The notes under the pieces are model-generated. The model worked only from the letters and a program-made list of their open reading frames with translations, made no database searches and was not told where the DNA came from. A program made the position numbers and the translations under genes. A stretch of 64,000 bases of DNA from Pseudomonadota bacterium (lineage in GTDB: Bacteria > Pseudomonadota > Gammaproteobacteria > Steroidobacterales > Woeseiaceae), in the NCBI GenBank assembly GCA_027618995.1, contig JAQCGO010000001.1, forward strand, positions 62,001 to 126,000, read 5' to 3'. This document shows, one piece after another, positions 55,969 through 64,000 of the stretch (position 1 is the stretch's first letter; each line of letters opens with the position of its first letter).

Positions 55969-57635
55969 ACAAGTCACGCACGATCAAGGCACCGACCGGC
56001 ACGAAACTGCAGGCCAAAAGCTGGCTGACCGAGGCGCCGCTGCGCATGCTCATGAACAACCTGGACCCGGAGGTTGCCGAGCGACCCGACGATCTCGTGG
56101 TCTACGGCGGCATCGGCAAGGCGGCGCGCAACTGGGAGTGTTACGACGCGATTATCAAGGCGCTACAGGTGCTTGAGGACGACCAGACGCTGCTCGTACA
56201 ATCGGGCAAACCGGTGGGCGTATTTCGCACGCATATCGATGCACCGCGCGTGCTCATTGCAAACTCCAATCTCGTACCGCACTGGGCTAACTGGGAACAC
56301 TTTCGCGAACTCGATCGCAAAGGCCTGATGATGTATGGCCAGATGACGGCCGGTTCGTGGATCTACATCGGCAGCCAGGGCATCGTGCAGGGTACTTACG
56401 AAACCTTCGTGGAAATGGGCCGGCAACATTACGCCGGCGACCTCGCGGGACGCTGGATCCTGACGGCCGGTCTCGGTGGCATGGGTGGCGCGCAGCCGCT
56501 GGCGGCAACGATGGCCGGTGCGTCGATGCTGGCCATCGAGTGCCAATCAGATCGCATCGACAAACGGCTTGCGACGGGTTATCTCGACCAGCGAGCCGAG
56601 TCGCTCGACACGGCGCTCGCAATGTTGCAGCAGGCCGTTACCGAGCGCCGCGCAGTCAGTATCGGACTTCTCGGCAATGCCGCAGAAATCCTGCCGGAAC
56701 TGATCCGGCGTGGCGTGCGCCCCGATGCCGTTACCGACCAGACCTCGGCGCACGATCCGGCGAACGGCTACCTGCCTGCGGGCTGGACCGTTGCAGAATG
56801 GCTGCAACAGCGCGCCAGCGACCCCGATGCGGTGGCGACTGCGGCGCGCGCATCAATGGCTGTGCACGTGCAGGCGATGCTCGAGTTTCATCGCCAGGGG
56901 ATTCCGACCCTTGACTACGGCAACAACATTCGCCAGGAAGCCCTTAATGAAGGTGTCGCCGATGCCTTCAATTTTCCGGGATTCGTGCCGGCGTACGTGC
57001 GGCCGTTGTTCTGTCGCGGTGTCGGCCCGTTTCGCTGGGTGGCGTTGTCCGGCGACGCCGAAGACATCTACAAGACCGACCAGAAAGTCAAAGAGCTGAT
57101 TCCGGACGATCCGCATCTGCACCGCTGGCTGGATGCAGCGCGTGAGCGCATCCAGTTCCAGGGTTTGCCGGCCCGCATATGCTGGGTAGGTCTCGGGCAG
57201 CGACATCGACTCGGACTCGCGTTCAATGCAATGGTCAGGAGCGGCGAACTGCGCGCACCCGTGGTGATCGGTCGGGATCATCTCGATAGCGGTTCGGTAG
57301 CGAGCCCGAATCGTGAAACCGAGGCGATGCGTGACGGCTCTGACGCTGTCTCTGACTGGCCGTTGCTGAATGCGTTGCTCAGTACGGCGAGCGGCGCAAC
57401 CTGGGTATCGCTGCACCATGGCGGTGGCGTCGGCATGGGCTACTCGCAGCACGCCGGGCTGGTCGTCGTTTGCGATGGCACGGAGGCAGCGGCGCGCCGC
57501 ATAGAACGCGTGTTATGGAACGACCCGGCCAGTGGTGTAATGCGGCATGCCGACGCGGGTTATGCAGAAGCGATCGACTGCGCCCGCGAGCACGGCCTTG
57601 ACCTGCCGATGCTGGCGACAGGAGAAACAGCATGA
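55965..57635 (+). CDS. hutU: urocanate hydratase
   Basis: Converts urocanate to imidazolonepropionate using NAD+ as an electrophilic cofactor. It has 556 residues, normal length. The start [15 protein letters not shown] at 55965 overlaps the hutC stop and has GAGGAA upstream. Signature blocks are [19 protein letters not shown] and YGNNIRQEA. The C-terminal [11 protein letters not shown] is also typical. Confidence 0.96.
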   Translation: MNKSRTIKAPTGTKLQAKSWLTEAPLRMLMNNLDPEVAERPDDLVVYGGIGKAARNWECYDAIIKALQVLEDDQTLLVQSGKPVGVFRTHIDAPRVLIANSNLVPHWANWEHFRELDRKGLMMYGQMTAGSWIYIGSQGIVQGTYETFVEMGRQHYAGDLAGRWILTAGLGGMGGAQPLAATMAGASMLAIECQSDRIDKRLATGYLDQRAESLDTALAMLQQAVTERRAVSIGLLGNAAEILPELIRRGVRPDAVTDQTSAHDPANGYLPAGWTVAEWLQQRASDPDAVATAARASMAVHVQAMLEFHRQGIPTLDYGNNIRQEALNEGVADAFNFPGFVPAYVRPLFCRGVGPFRWVALSGDAEDIYKTDQKVKELIPDDPHLHRWLDAARERIQFQGLPARICWVGLGQRHRLGLAFNAMVRSGELRAPVVIGRDHLDSGSVASPNRETEAMRDGSDAVSDWPLLNALLSTASGATWVSLHHGGGVGMGYSQHAGLVVVCDGTEAAARRIERVLWNDPASGVMRHADAGYAEAIDCAREHGLDLPMLATGETA

Positions 57636-59161
57636 AACTGATAATTAACAATCAGCTGGTCAGCCTCGCGGACCTGCGCAAGGTCTGGAGTGCTCCGCTT
57701 ACGGTTGAACTCGGCAGCCAGGCGCGCCAGCGAATTGCCGAGTCGCACGAATTGATTACCGAGGTCGTGGCAAGCGGCGAGCAGGTCTACGGTGTGAATA
57801 CCGGCTTCGGCCAGCTTGCCCAGGTACGCATCAGCACTGCAGACCTTGCACAATTGCAGGAGAACCTGATTCGCTCGCACGCGGTCGGTGTCGGCAAGGA
57901 CCTGAACGACGATGTCGTGCGCCTGATAATGCTGACCAAGATCGTCGCGCTGGCAGAAGGATTTTCGGGCGTGCGCGTGGCGCTGGTCGAGGCATTGTGT
58001 CAGCTGGTCAATCACAACATCTATCCGCGCATCCCGGAGAAAGGTTCGGTCGGCGCGTCAGGAGACCTCGCGCCGCTGGCGCATATGGCGGGTGTACTGA
58101 TCGGCGTCGGCGAGGCACGTATCAACGGTAGCCTGGTACCGGCGCAGGTTGCGTTAAAGGAGGCCGGTCTCGAGCCGCTGCAACTCGGGCCGAAAGAAGG
58201 ACTCGCTCTGTTGAACGGTACGCAGGTGTCGACGGCGCTCGCGCTGGCCGCGGCGTTTCGTACCGAGAACGTGCTGGCGGCGGTGCTGGTCGCCGGTGCC
58301 ATGTCATCGGACGCCATCAAGGGCAGTGACACGCCGTTCGACAAGCGGATCCAGAGCGTACGCGGCCACGGCGGGCAGATTGCCGTGGCGGGCGTGTTGC
58401 GGCACCTGATGCGCGACAGCGAGATTCGGGCATCGCATGTCGCCTGTGATCGCGTACAGGATCCGTATTCGATACGTTGTCAGCCGCAAGTCGTCGGCGC
58501 CTGTCTCGGTGTACTGCGGCACGTGTGCTCGGTACTTGAGACAGAAGCCAACGCGGTGACAGACAACCCGCTGGTGTTTGCCGAGTCCAAGGCTGTATTG
58601 TCGGGCGGAAATTTTCACGCCGAACCGGTCGCACTGGCCGCTGATTACCTGGCGCTGGCGATCGCCGAGATTGGCTCATTATCGGAACGCCGTGTGGCGT
58701 TGCTCATCGACGCCAATCTGAGCGGTCTGCCTGCATTCCTGGTCAAGGGGGGCGGTCTGAACAGTGGTTTCATGATGGCGCAGGTGACTGCTGCCGCACT
58801 GACGTCCGAGAACAAGTCGCTCGCACACCCGGCCAGCGTCGACAGTATCCCGACCTCGGCCAACCAGGAGGATCACGTCAGCATGGCGACGTTTGCGGCA
58901 CGACGCCTGCACGACATGCTCGACAACGTCGACTGTACGGTGGCAATAGAAATGCTGGCCGCAGCACAAGGCATCGAGTTTCATCGGCCACAGAAAAGTT
59001 CGCCCGATATCGAATCAGTCATTGCCGCGCTACGCGCGATATCGCCCGCGTATGTGGCGGATCGCTCATTGTCGTCCGATATCACACGCGTCGCCGCCAT
59101 GATTGATGCGGGTCACTTTTGCGAACACGCCGCATCGGTACTGCCCAGCCTTCGCGCATGA
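57632..59161 (+). CDS. hutH: histidine ammonia-lyase
   Basis: Deaminates histidine to urocanate. It has 509 residues. The MIO-forming triad Ala142-Ser143-Gly144 ([15 protein letters not shown]) matches the Pseudomonas enzyme position exactly. A catalytic Tyr precedes (YGVNTGFG near residue 53). Overlaps with hutU (ATGA) and hutG (ATGA) give tight coupling. Confidence 0.96.
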   Translation: MKLIINNQLVSLADLRKVWSAPLTVELGSQARQRIAESHELITEVVASGEQVYGVNTGFGQLAQVRISTADLAQLQENLIRSHAVGVGKDLNDDVVRLIMLTKIVALAEGFSGVRVALVEALCQLVNHNIYPRIPEKGSVGASGDLAPLAHMAGVLIGVGEARINGSLVPAQVALKEAGLEPLQLGPKEGLALLNGTQVSTALALAAAFRTENVLAAVLVAGAMSSDAIKGSDTPFDKRIQSVRGHGGQIAVAGVLRHLMRDSEIRASHVACDRVQDPYSIRCQPQVVGACLGVLRHVCSVLETEANAVTDNPLVFAESKAVLSGGNFHAEPVALAADYLALAIAEIGSLSERRVALLIDANLSGLPAFLVKGGGLNSGFMMAQVTAAALTSENKSLAHPASVDSIPTSANQEDHVSMATFAARRLHDMLDNVDCTVAIEMLAAAQGIEFHRPQKSSPDIESVIAALRAISPAYVADRSLSSDITRVAAMIDAGHFCEHAASVLPSLRA

Positions 59162-59937
59162 GCAAGGTATTCTCTCTACGTATCGGCAATACGCCGCTGC
59201 TGATCAGCGTGCCGCACGATGGCTGGCAGATACCGACTGATATTGTGCAATACATGAGCAACGCGGGCCGTGGTATACCGGATACTGACTGGCACGTGGC
59301 GCAGCTGTACGACTTTGCCAGCGAGCGCGGGGCGTCGATGCTGGTTGCGCACTATTCACGCTATGTCGTCGATCTGAATCGGCCGGCCGATGATGCCGCC
59401 CTGTATCCCGGGCAACTCGCGACGGGCCTCTGCCCGCTGCAAACATTTGCAGGTCGCGATATATACCTTGACCCAATCGACATTGACCAGGCGGCCAGGG
59501 TCGAAGCTTACTGGCGCCCGTATCACGACCAGCTGACGCAGAGCCTTGCGCTATTGCGCGAGCAACACGGCTACGCGTTGCTGTGGGACGCGCATTCGAT
59601 TGTGAGCCGCGTGCCTACTTTGTTCGATGGCGATTTGCCGGTGCTGAATATCGGCACCTGGGATGGCAGGAGTTGCGATCCGGCAATCGCCGCGGCGGTC
59701 ATGTCGGCGGCGGGCCAAAGTGATTACGACGCAGTGTTAAACGGGCGCTTCAAGGGTGGCTACACGACGCGTCACTATGGCGATCCGGACAACGGCGTTC
59801 ATGCGCTGCAACTCGAGCTCGCGCAGCGCAGTTATATGCACGAAGTCACGCTGGATTACGATCGAGGCAAGGCGACAAAAATTCGTGTTACACTCAATGC
59901 CATGCTGGATGCCTACGAGGGAGCGGGGCGCCAATGA
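59158..59937 (+). CDS. hutG: N-formylglutamate amidohydrolase
   Basis: Last hut step, giving glutamate and formate. It has 259 residues from the ATG at 59158, which overlaps the hutH stop. Family blocks are LLISVPHDGWQIP, the metal-binding DTDWHV and LLWDAHSIVSRVP, and GGYTTRHYGDPD. The formate produced is a natural substrate for the formate dehydrogenase encoded at the right edge. Confidence 0.95.
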   Translation: MSKVFSLRIGNTPLLISVPHDGWQIPTDIVQYMSNAGRGIPDTDWHVAQLYDFASERGASMLVAHYSRYVVDLNRPADDAALYPGQLATGLCPLQTFAGRDIYLDPIDIDQAARVEAYWRPYHDQLTQSLALLREQHGYALLWDAHSIVSRVPTLFDGDLPVLNIGTWDGRSCDPAIAAAVMSAAGQSDYDAVLNGRFKGGYTTRHYGDPDNGVHALQLELAQRSYMHEVTLDYDRGKATKIRVTLNAMLDAYEGAGRQ

Positions 59938-61196
59938 AAGCGACCAGGCAACGCGGAGCAACGACGCTGTCACGCCGCTGGTTTCTGCGCGGCTCCGGGC
60001 TCGCGGCGATGTCCGCGGCGGTCGGTGCGAGTATTCCATTCGCACACTTGTTACCGAAGGGTTTGTTGCCGATAGCGCTGGCAGATTCCGCCGAGCAGCT
60101 GCAATTGCCGGGCAAGCCCGGCCTGACGGTGTTCAGTGATCGGCCGATCAATGCAGAAACGCCGGCGCACCTGCTCGATGATCCCGTTACACCCGCATCC
60201 CGGCTGTTTGTGCGCAACAATGGCGTGCCGCCCGTGACCTACGATCTCGACCCGCTGGACTGGGAGCTCAGTGTCGAAGGTGAGGCCTGCACCAATCCGC
60301 GCGCATTCACCTTGCGAGAGTTGCAGGAGCGCTTCCGTCACTACACTCTGCAGCTGCAACTGGAGTGCGCGGGCAACGGCCGCGCGGAGTTTTATCCGGC
60401 GACCAGCGGCAATCAATGGGGCAACGGTGCGGTTGGGTGCCCAGAATGGACCGGCGTGCGACTCAAAGACGTCCTGGCCGAGTGTGGCGTTGCCGACAAC
60501 GCGGTCTACGTAGCCTACGAAGCCGCCGACAGTCACCTGTCCGGAGATTCGAGCAAGCGCCCGATTTCGCGTGGCGTGCCGTTGCACAAGGCGCTGGAAA
60601 GTGAATCGATGCTCGTGTGGGCAATGAACGGCGCGCCGCTGCCTGAGTTGCACGGTTACCCGCTGCGCATGTTGTGCGCCGGCTGGCCCGCGTCGGTCAG
60701 CGGCAAATGGCTGACACGAATCCTCGTTCGCGACCGGGTGCATGACGGCGAGAAGATGCTGGGGCAGTCCTATCGCGTACCGTGCAAGCCGGTTGCACCG
60801 GGCACTACGGTCGCCGATGCAGACATGTGCATCATTGAATCGATGCCGGTGAAGTCACTGATAACGTTTCCGAAGTCGGGCGTGCAACACGCGCTGGCTG
60901 ATACCTTGCAGCTGCGTGGTCACGCCTGGGCCGGCGATCGTCGCGTGCAGTCGGTCCATACTTCGCTCGATTTCGGCGCCAGCTGGCAGACAGCGAAACT
61001 CAAAAAGCCGGTTAACCGTCTCGCATGGCAACACTGGACGGCGGACGTTTCGTTTCCGGAGGCCGGCTACTACGAAGTCTGGGCACGCGCCGTCGACGAG
61101 GCGGGAGCTTCGCAGCCCGTTGTGCTGCCGGGCTGGAACCCGCTTGGCTATCTGAACAACGCCTGTCACCGCATCGCTGTCATGGTTAATGCATGA
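59934..61196 (+). CDS. sorA: sulfite dehydrogenase molybdopterin subunit (SorA-like, sulfite oxidase family)
   Basis: Periplasmic molybdoenzyme of 420 residues. A Tat signal (SRRWFLRGSG, residues 13-22) and the molybdenum-ligand Cys145 in LECAGNGR place it in the sulfite oxidase family. The C-terminal dimerisation domain is complete (DFGASWQTA, HYWTADV-like AWQHWTADVS). A small monohaem cytochrome gene follows, the SorAB arrangement, so sulfite is the leading substrate candidate. Its ATG overlaps the hutG stop (ATGA), an unexpected junction. A different periplasmic substrate cannot be excluded. Confidence 0.82.
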   Translation: MKATRQRGATTLSRRWFLRGSGLAAMSAAVGASIPFAHLLPKGLLPIALADSAEQLQLPGKPGLTVFSDRPINAETPAHLLDDPVTPASRLFVRNNGVPPVTYDLDPLDWELSVEGEACTNPRAFTLRELQERFRHYTLQLQLECAGNGRAEFYPATSGNQWGNGAVGCPEWTGVRLKDVLAECGVADNAVYVAYEAADSHLSGDSSKRPISRGVPLHKALESESMLVWAMNGAPLPELHGYPLRMLCAGWPASVSGKWLTRILVRDRVHDGEKMLGQSYRVPCKPVAPGTTVADADMCIIESMPVKSLITFPKSGVQHALADTLQLRGHAWAGDRRVQSVHTSLDFGASWQTAKLKKPVNRLAWQHWTADVSFPEAGYYEVWARAVDEAGASQPVVLPGWNPLGYLNNACHRIAVMVNA

Positions 61197-61540
61197 GCCG
61201 ATCATTGCCGGCGTTGCTGCTCTTGCTGGTACTGGCGCCGGCGATCGCGGCTGAGGTTGATTCCGACACGGGCCTGATCAAGGCAGCGGGCTGGGAAACC
61301 GTGCGGGCGCATTGCGGCGGTTGCCATTCGCACGCGCTGGTCACGCAGCAACGGGCAGATCGGCAAAGCTGGCTGGACATGATTCGCTGGATGCAGGCGA
61401 CGCAGAATCTGTGGCAGTTCCCAGCCGACGTCGAGGCGCAGATTCTCGACTACCTCGCGGCGAACTATCCGCCACAGGCGGATCGTCGCCGTGCCCCCAT
61501 TCCTGCAAGCCTGATGCCGCGGGCGGCGGCGTCCAATTGA
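61193..61540 (+). CDS. sorB: small monohaem cytochrome c (SorB-like)
   Basis: Exported cytochrome of 115 residues. A signal peptide of about 20 residues (LLLLVLAPAIAA) precedes a single haem motif CGGCH (Cys41, Cys44, His45). A Met-containing helix (DMIRWMQATQNLW) could supply the other axial ligand. The start overlaps the molybdenum subunit stop. It is the likely electron acceptor, passing electrons to the respiratory chain. Confidence 0.83.
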   Translation: MSRSLPALLLLLVLAPAIAAEVDSDTGLIKAAGWETVRAHCGGCHSHALVTQQRADRQSWLDMIRWMQATQNLWQFPADVEAQILDYLAANYPPQADRRRAPIPASLMPRAAASN

Positions 61541-61630
61541 GGCGTCGGTTCAGACTGTATTCATTTTGCGACAGGTAGGATCAGCGTAATCAATAGAGTA
61601 CTATGGCGCCGAATTTTTGAGGGCAACACT

Positions 61631-62192
61631 ATGAGCAACAGCAAATTACTTTTTACGGCCAGTGCGATCGGCATGCTATTCGTGTCCGGCGCAGCGTTGG
61701 CCTGGACGGCGAGCGAGATCGATAAGTAAGGAAGCGGCCGATGCGATCGTCGTTTTTAAAGAAGAGGTTAATGGCTCCGAGGTCTTTCTGAATCAGGCGG
61801 CCGGTTACCTCGTATTTCCGCGCGTTTATAAAGTCGGCATCGGTTTCGGCGCGGAAACGGGTGAAGGTGCCCTGATCGTTGGCGGCAGGACGGTGGACTA
61901 CTATCGGACCACCGCCGGTTCGTTCGGCCTGCAGCTGGGTGCCCAGGCGAAATCCATTGTCATCGCGTTCATGACGCAGGAGGCATTGACCAAATTCCAG
62001 AATTCCACCGGTTGGAAAGCCGGTGTTGATGGCTCGGTCGCCCTGATCGATATCGGTGTTGGCAAAACCATCGATACCGACAATGTCAGGGATCCGGTCG
62101 TCGGCTTCATCTTCGGTTCCAAGGGCCTGATGTACAATCTGACGCTTGAAGGATCGAAATTCACCAAGCTCGAAAAGTCAGCAGCAGAGTAG
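61631..62192 (+). pseudogene. SYLF (Ysc84-like) lipid-binding domain protein, frameshifted
   Basis: The signal peptide (MSNSKLLFTASAIGMLFVSG) starts at ATG 61631 but stops at TAA 61727-61729. The SYLF domain (AAGYLVFPRVYKVGIGFG, GEGALIVGG, FGLQLGAQAKS, VDGSVALIDIG) continues in another frame to 62192. TAAG is repeated in tandem at 61723-61730; removing one copy joins the two parts perfectly as SEIDK-EAADAIVVF. The lesion is therefore a 4-base duplication. Outside the join the gene looks intact, so the event is recent or an assembly error. Confidence 0.85.
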
Positions 62193-62212
62193 GCTGCAAC
62201 CCCACGCACTTT

Positions 62213-62245
62213 GTAGGACGGGCCATGCTGTAGGAGGGGGCCCTA
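62213..62245. repeat. short GC-rich inverted repeat related to the one at 23.97 kb
   Basis: GTAGG at 62213-62217 pairs with CCTAC at the right end, with GGGCC/GGCCC inside and a second TGTAGGAGG in the middle. Unit order and spacing match the left part of the larger element at 23957-24066 (GTAGGA... GCTGT(A/G)GGAGG). The fdsA stop codon lies in its right arm. Confidence 0.55.
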
Positions 62246-64000
62246 CTTGGCGGTCTCGAGGAGCTCGCTCTGGACTTTGGCGTTTTCATCGAAGGCGTGT
62301 TGCCAGTTGCTGCGATGTTTCGCCGGTGCGATTTGCACAGCCGTAACCTTGTACTCGGGGCAATTGGTTGCCCAGTCACTGTACTCAGTGGTGACGACGT
62401 TGGCACCGGTTTCCGGATTGTGGAAGGTGGTGTAAACGACGCCGGGTTGAACGCGCTCGGTGATCGTTGCCACTAACGCGATTTCGCCTTTGCGTGATGA
62501 CAGCGATACCAGCATGCCCTCTTTGATGCCACGCATTTCCGCGTCACTCGGATGGACTTCCAGCAAGTCAGCGTCATACCAGACCATGTTGTCGGTTCGA
62601 CGCGTCTGTGCGCCAACGTTGTATTGCGATAGGATGCGTCCCGTCGTCAGTAGCAACGGGAACTTGCGGTTGGTGCGTTCTTCGGTCGGCACGTACTCGG
62701 TTTCAACGAACAGTCCCTTGCCGCGCACAAAATTATCGATGTGCATGATCGGCGTACCCATCGGCGCTGCCTCGTTGCATGGCCATTGCACACTGCCGAC
62801 GCGATCGAGGAACGCGAAACTGACATTGGTGAAGGTTGGTGTGAGCTCAGCGATTTCGTCCATGATTTCGGCCGCGCTGGTGTAGTTCATCGGATAGCCC
62901 ATCGCGATGCTGAGCTCCTGCGTAATCAGCCACTCGTCCTTGCCTTGCCGTGGCTTCATAACGGGACGCACACGATTGATGCGGCGCTCGGCGTTGATGA
63001 ACGTGCCGTCCTTTTCGAGGAACGAGGTGCCGGGCAGGAACACGTGGGCGAATTTCGCGGTTTCATTCAGAAACAGGTCTTGCACAACGATGCATTCCAT
63101 CGCACGGAGCGCGGCTTCCACGTGCTTCGTGTTCGGGTCGGATTGCGCGAGATCTTCGCCCTGGATATACATGCCTTTGTAGTTACCGGCACAAGCCTCG
63201 TCGAACATGTTGGGAATACGGAAGCCGGGCTCCGGGTCTAACGTAACGCCCCAGTGTTTCTCGAAGTTGCCGCGTACGACGTCGTCCTGAACCGGCCGAT
63301 AGCCGGGCAGTTCGTGCGGGAAGGAACCCATATCGCAGGAGCCCTGCACATTGTTCTGACCACGTAGCGGATTGACGCCGACACCGGAACGGCCGATGTT
63401 GCCGGTGGCCATGGCGAGATTCGCCATGCCCATCACCATCGTCGAGCCCTGGCTGTGTTCGGTCACGCCGAGGCCATAATAAATCGCGCCATTCCTGGCT
63501 TCGCCAAAGAGGCGCGCCGCAGCACGAATATCGGCGGCAGGCACACCGGTCACGACCGAAACCTTTTCCGGCGAATTCTCGCGTTTGAGAATCATCGCTT
63601 TCCAGGCTTCGTAAGAATCGATGTCGCAGCGCTCGCGGATGTAGTCTTCGGCGGCCAGGCCTTCGCTCAGGATGACATGGGCAATGGCGTTGATCATTGG
63701 CACATTCGTGCCGGGCAACAGCGGCAGGTGGTAGTCCGCCTTGATGCGCGCCGATCTCACAAGGCCAATCTGACGCGGGTCCAGCACGATGAGCTTTGCG
63801 CCCTGGCGCAAGCGGCGTTTCATTTGCGAGGCGAATACCGGATGCGCCACCGTCGGATTTGCGCCAATAACCATAATAACGTCGGCATCCATCACGCTGT
63901 CGAATGGTTGCGTGCCGGCTGATGTCCCCAGCGTTTGCTTCAGGCCATAGCCGGTCGGCGAATGACAGACCCGTGCGCAGGTGTCGACATTGTTGTTGCG
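62243..64000 (-). CDS. fdsA: NAD-dependent formate dehydrogenase alpha subunit FdsA (partial, N-terminus beyond window end)
   Basis: C-terminal 585 residues of a molybdenum formate dehydrogenase catalytic subunit. The frame is open to the window end. NNVDTCARVCHSPTGYG at the very edge carries the molybdenum-ligand Cys (codon TGT, 63965-63967), so this is a cysteine, not a selenocysteine, enzyme. Further on come VIGANPTVAHPVFASQMKRR, LLPGTNVPMINAIAHV, and the C-terminal MopB fold (TGRILSQYNVGAQTRR). The match to the soluble Fds type is strong. The Fe-S-rich N-terminal half is outside. Nothing resembling fdsC or fdsD lies downstream. Confidence 0.92.
   Translation of the reverse strand, partial: RNNNVDTCARVCHSPTGYGLKQTLGTSAGTQPFDSVMDADVIMVIGANPTVAHPVFASQMKRRLRQGAKLIVLDPRQIGLVRSARIKADYHLPLLPGTNVPMINAIAHVILSEGLAAEDYIRERCDIDSYEAWKAMILKRENSPEKVSVVTGVPAADIRAAARLFGEARNGAIYYGLGVTEHSQGSTMVMGMANLAMATGNIGRSGVGVNPLRGQNNVQGSCDMGSFPHELPGYRPVQDDVVRGNFEKHWGVTLDPEPGFRIPNMFDEACAGNYKGMYIQGEDLAQSDPNTKHVEAALRAMECIVVQDLFLNETAKFAHVFLPGTSFLEKDGTFINAERRINRVRPVMKPRQGKDEWLITQELSIAMGYPMNYTSAAEIMDEIAELTPTFTNVSFAFLDRVGSVQWPCNEAAPMGTPIMHIDNFVRGKGLFVETEYVPTEERTNRKFPLLLTTGRILSQYNVGAQTRRTDNMVWYDADLLEVHPSDAEMRGIKEGMLVSLSSRKGEIALVATITERVQPGVVYTTFHNPETGANVVTTEYSDWATNCPEYKVTAVQIAPAKHRSNWQHAFDENAKVQSELLETAK

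Noticed and set aside
63965-63967. Selenocysteine in the formate dehydrogenase
   Set aside because: The active-site codon is TGT, an ordinary cysteine, as in the FdsA branch.

Overview
The window reads as one continuous, gene-dense stretch of a high-GC chromosome. It most resembles a heterotrophic, respiring gammaproteobacterium, perhaps a marine or sediment lineage. That placement is inference from the overall flavour of the proteins (hut genes of the hutF/hutG type, a PuuD urate hydroxylase with a cytochrome c tail, an NAD-linked FdsA-type formate dehydrogenase, an Oar-like TonB receptor) and was not tested by any search. I see no tRNA, rRNA, CRISPR array, prophage or insertion sequence. 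Genes sit in tight runs with ATGA, GTGA or TAATG stop/start overlaps.

Layout. 1-1.9 kb: the 5' part of a 5'-nucleotidase-type metallophosphatase and a lipoprotein alpha/beta hydrolase. 1.9-8.7 kb: a LysR regulator divergent from a six-gene catabolic run (FAD oxidoreductase, class III CoA-transferase, enoyl-CoA hydratase, 7Fe ferredoxin, DHDPS-family aldolase/lyase, MFS carrier) whose substrate I cannot name. 8.7-32.4 kb: nucleoside scavenging. It has two more extracytoplasmic nucleotidases, deoA, a CNT transporter, nucleoside hydrolase, ribokinase, cytidine deaminase, a complete reductive pyrimidine pathway (PreT-PreA, dihydropyrimidinase, beta-ureidopropionase, NCS1 permease), deoD, deoC, an aldehyde dehydrogenase with a truncated paralogue, and a PfkB kinase. 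33.2-42.5 kb: an oxidative purine operon from xanthine to glyoxylate and urea (HIU hydrolase, XdhABC, PuuD, UraD, PuuE, allantoicase, ureidoglycolate lyase). 42.5-44.3 kb: two divergent purine-type phosphoribosyltransferases and a LOG phosphoribohydrolase.

44.3-51.3 kb is mixed: an AlbA_2-domain protein, an APH-fold kinase, a broken diguanylate cyclase, a peroxiredoxin, an ADP/ATP-translocase-like carrier and a nitroreductase. 51.4-61.5 kb is a histidine-utilisation locus (hutI and an MFS exporter leftward; hutF-hutC-hutU-hutH-hutG rightward) with a palindromic operator candidate between them. Its rightward operon runs by stop/start overlap into a sorAB-like sulfite dehydrogenase pair. 61.6-64 kb: a frameshifted SYLF-domain gene and the 3' part of fdsA.

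Together, 8.7-44 kb looks like a nucleic-acid catabolism island. Surface enzymes dephosphorylate nucleotides, carriers import nucleosides, and the sugars go through ribokinase or DeoC plus aldehyde dehydrogenase. Pyrimidine rings go to beta-alanine and purine rings to glyoxylate and urea. Four genes show visible decay: a TonB receptor without its N-terminus, a fused remnant of a gluconate-dehydrogenase-like pair, a diguanylate cyclase with a frameshift and a nonsense codon, and a SYLF gene broken by a 4-base duplication. Two loci carry related short GC-rich inverted repeats placed at stop codons.
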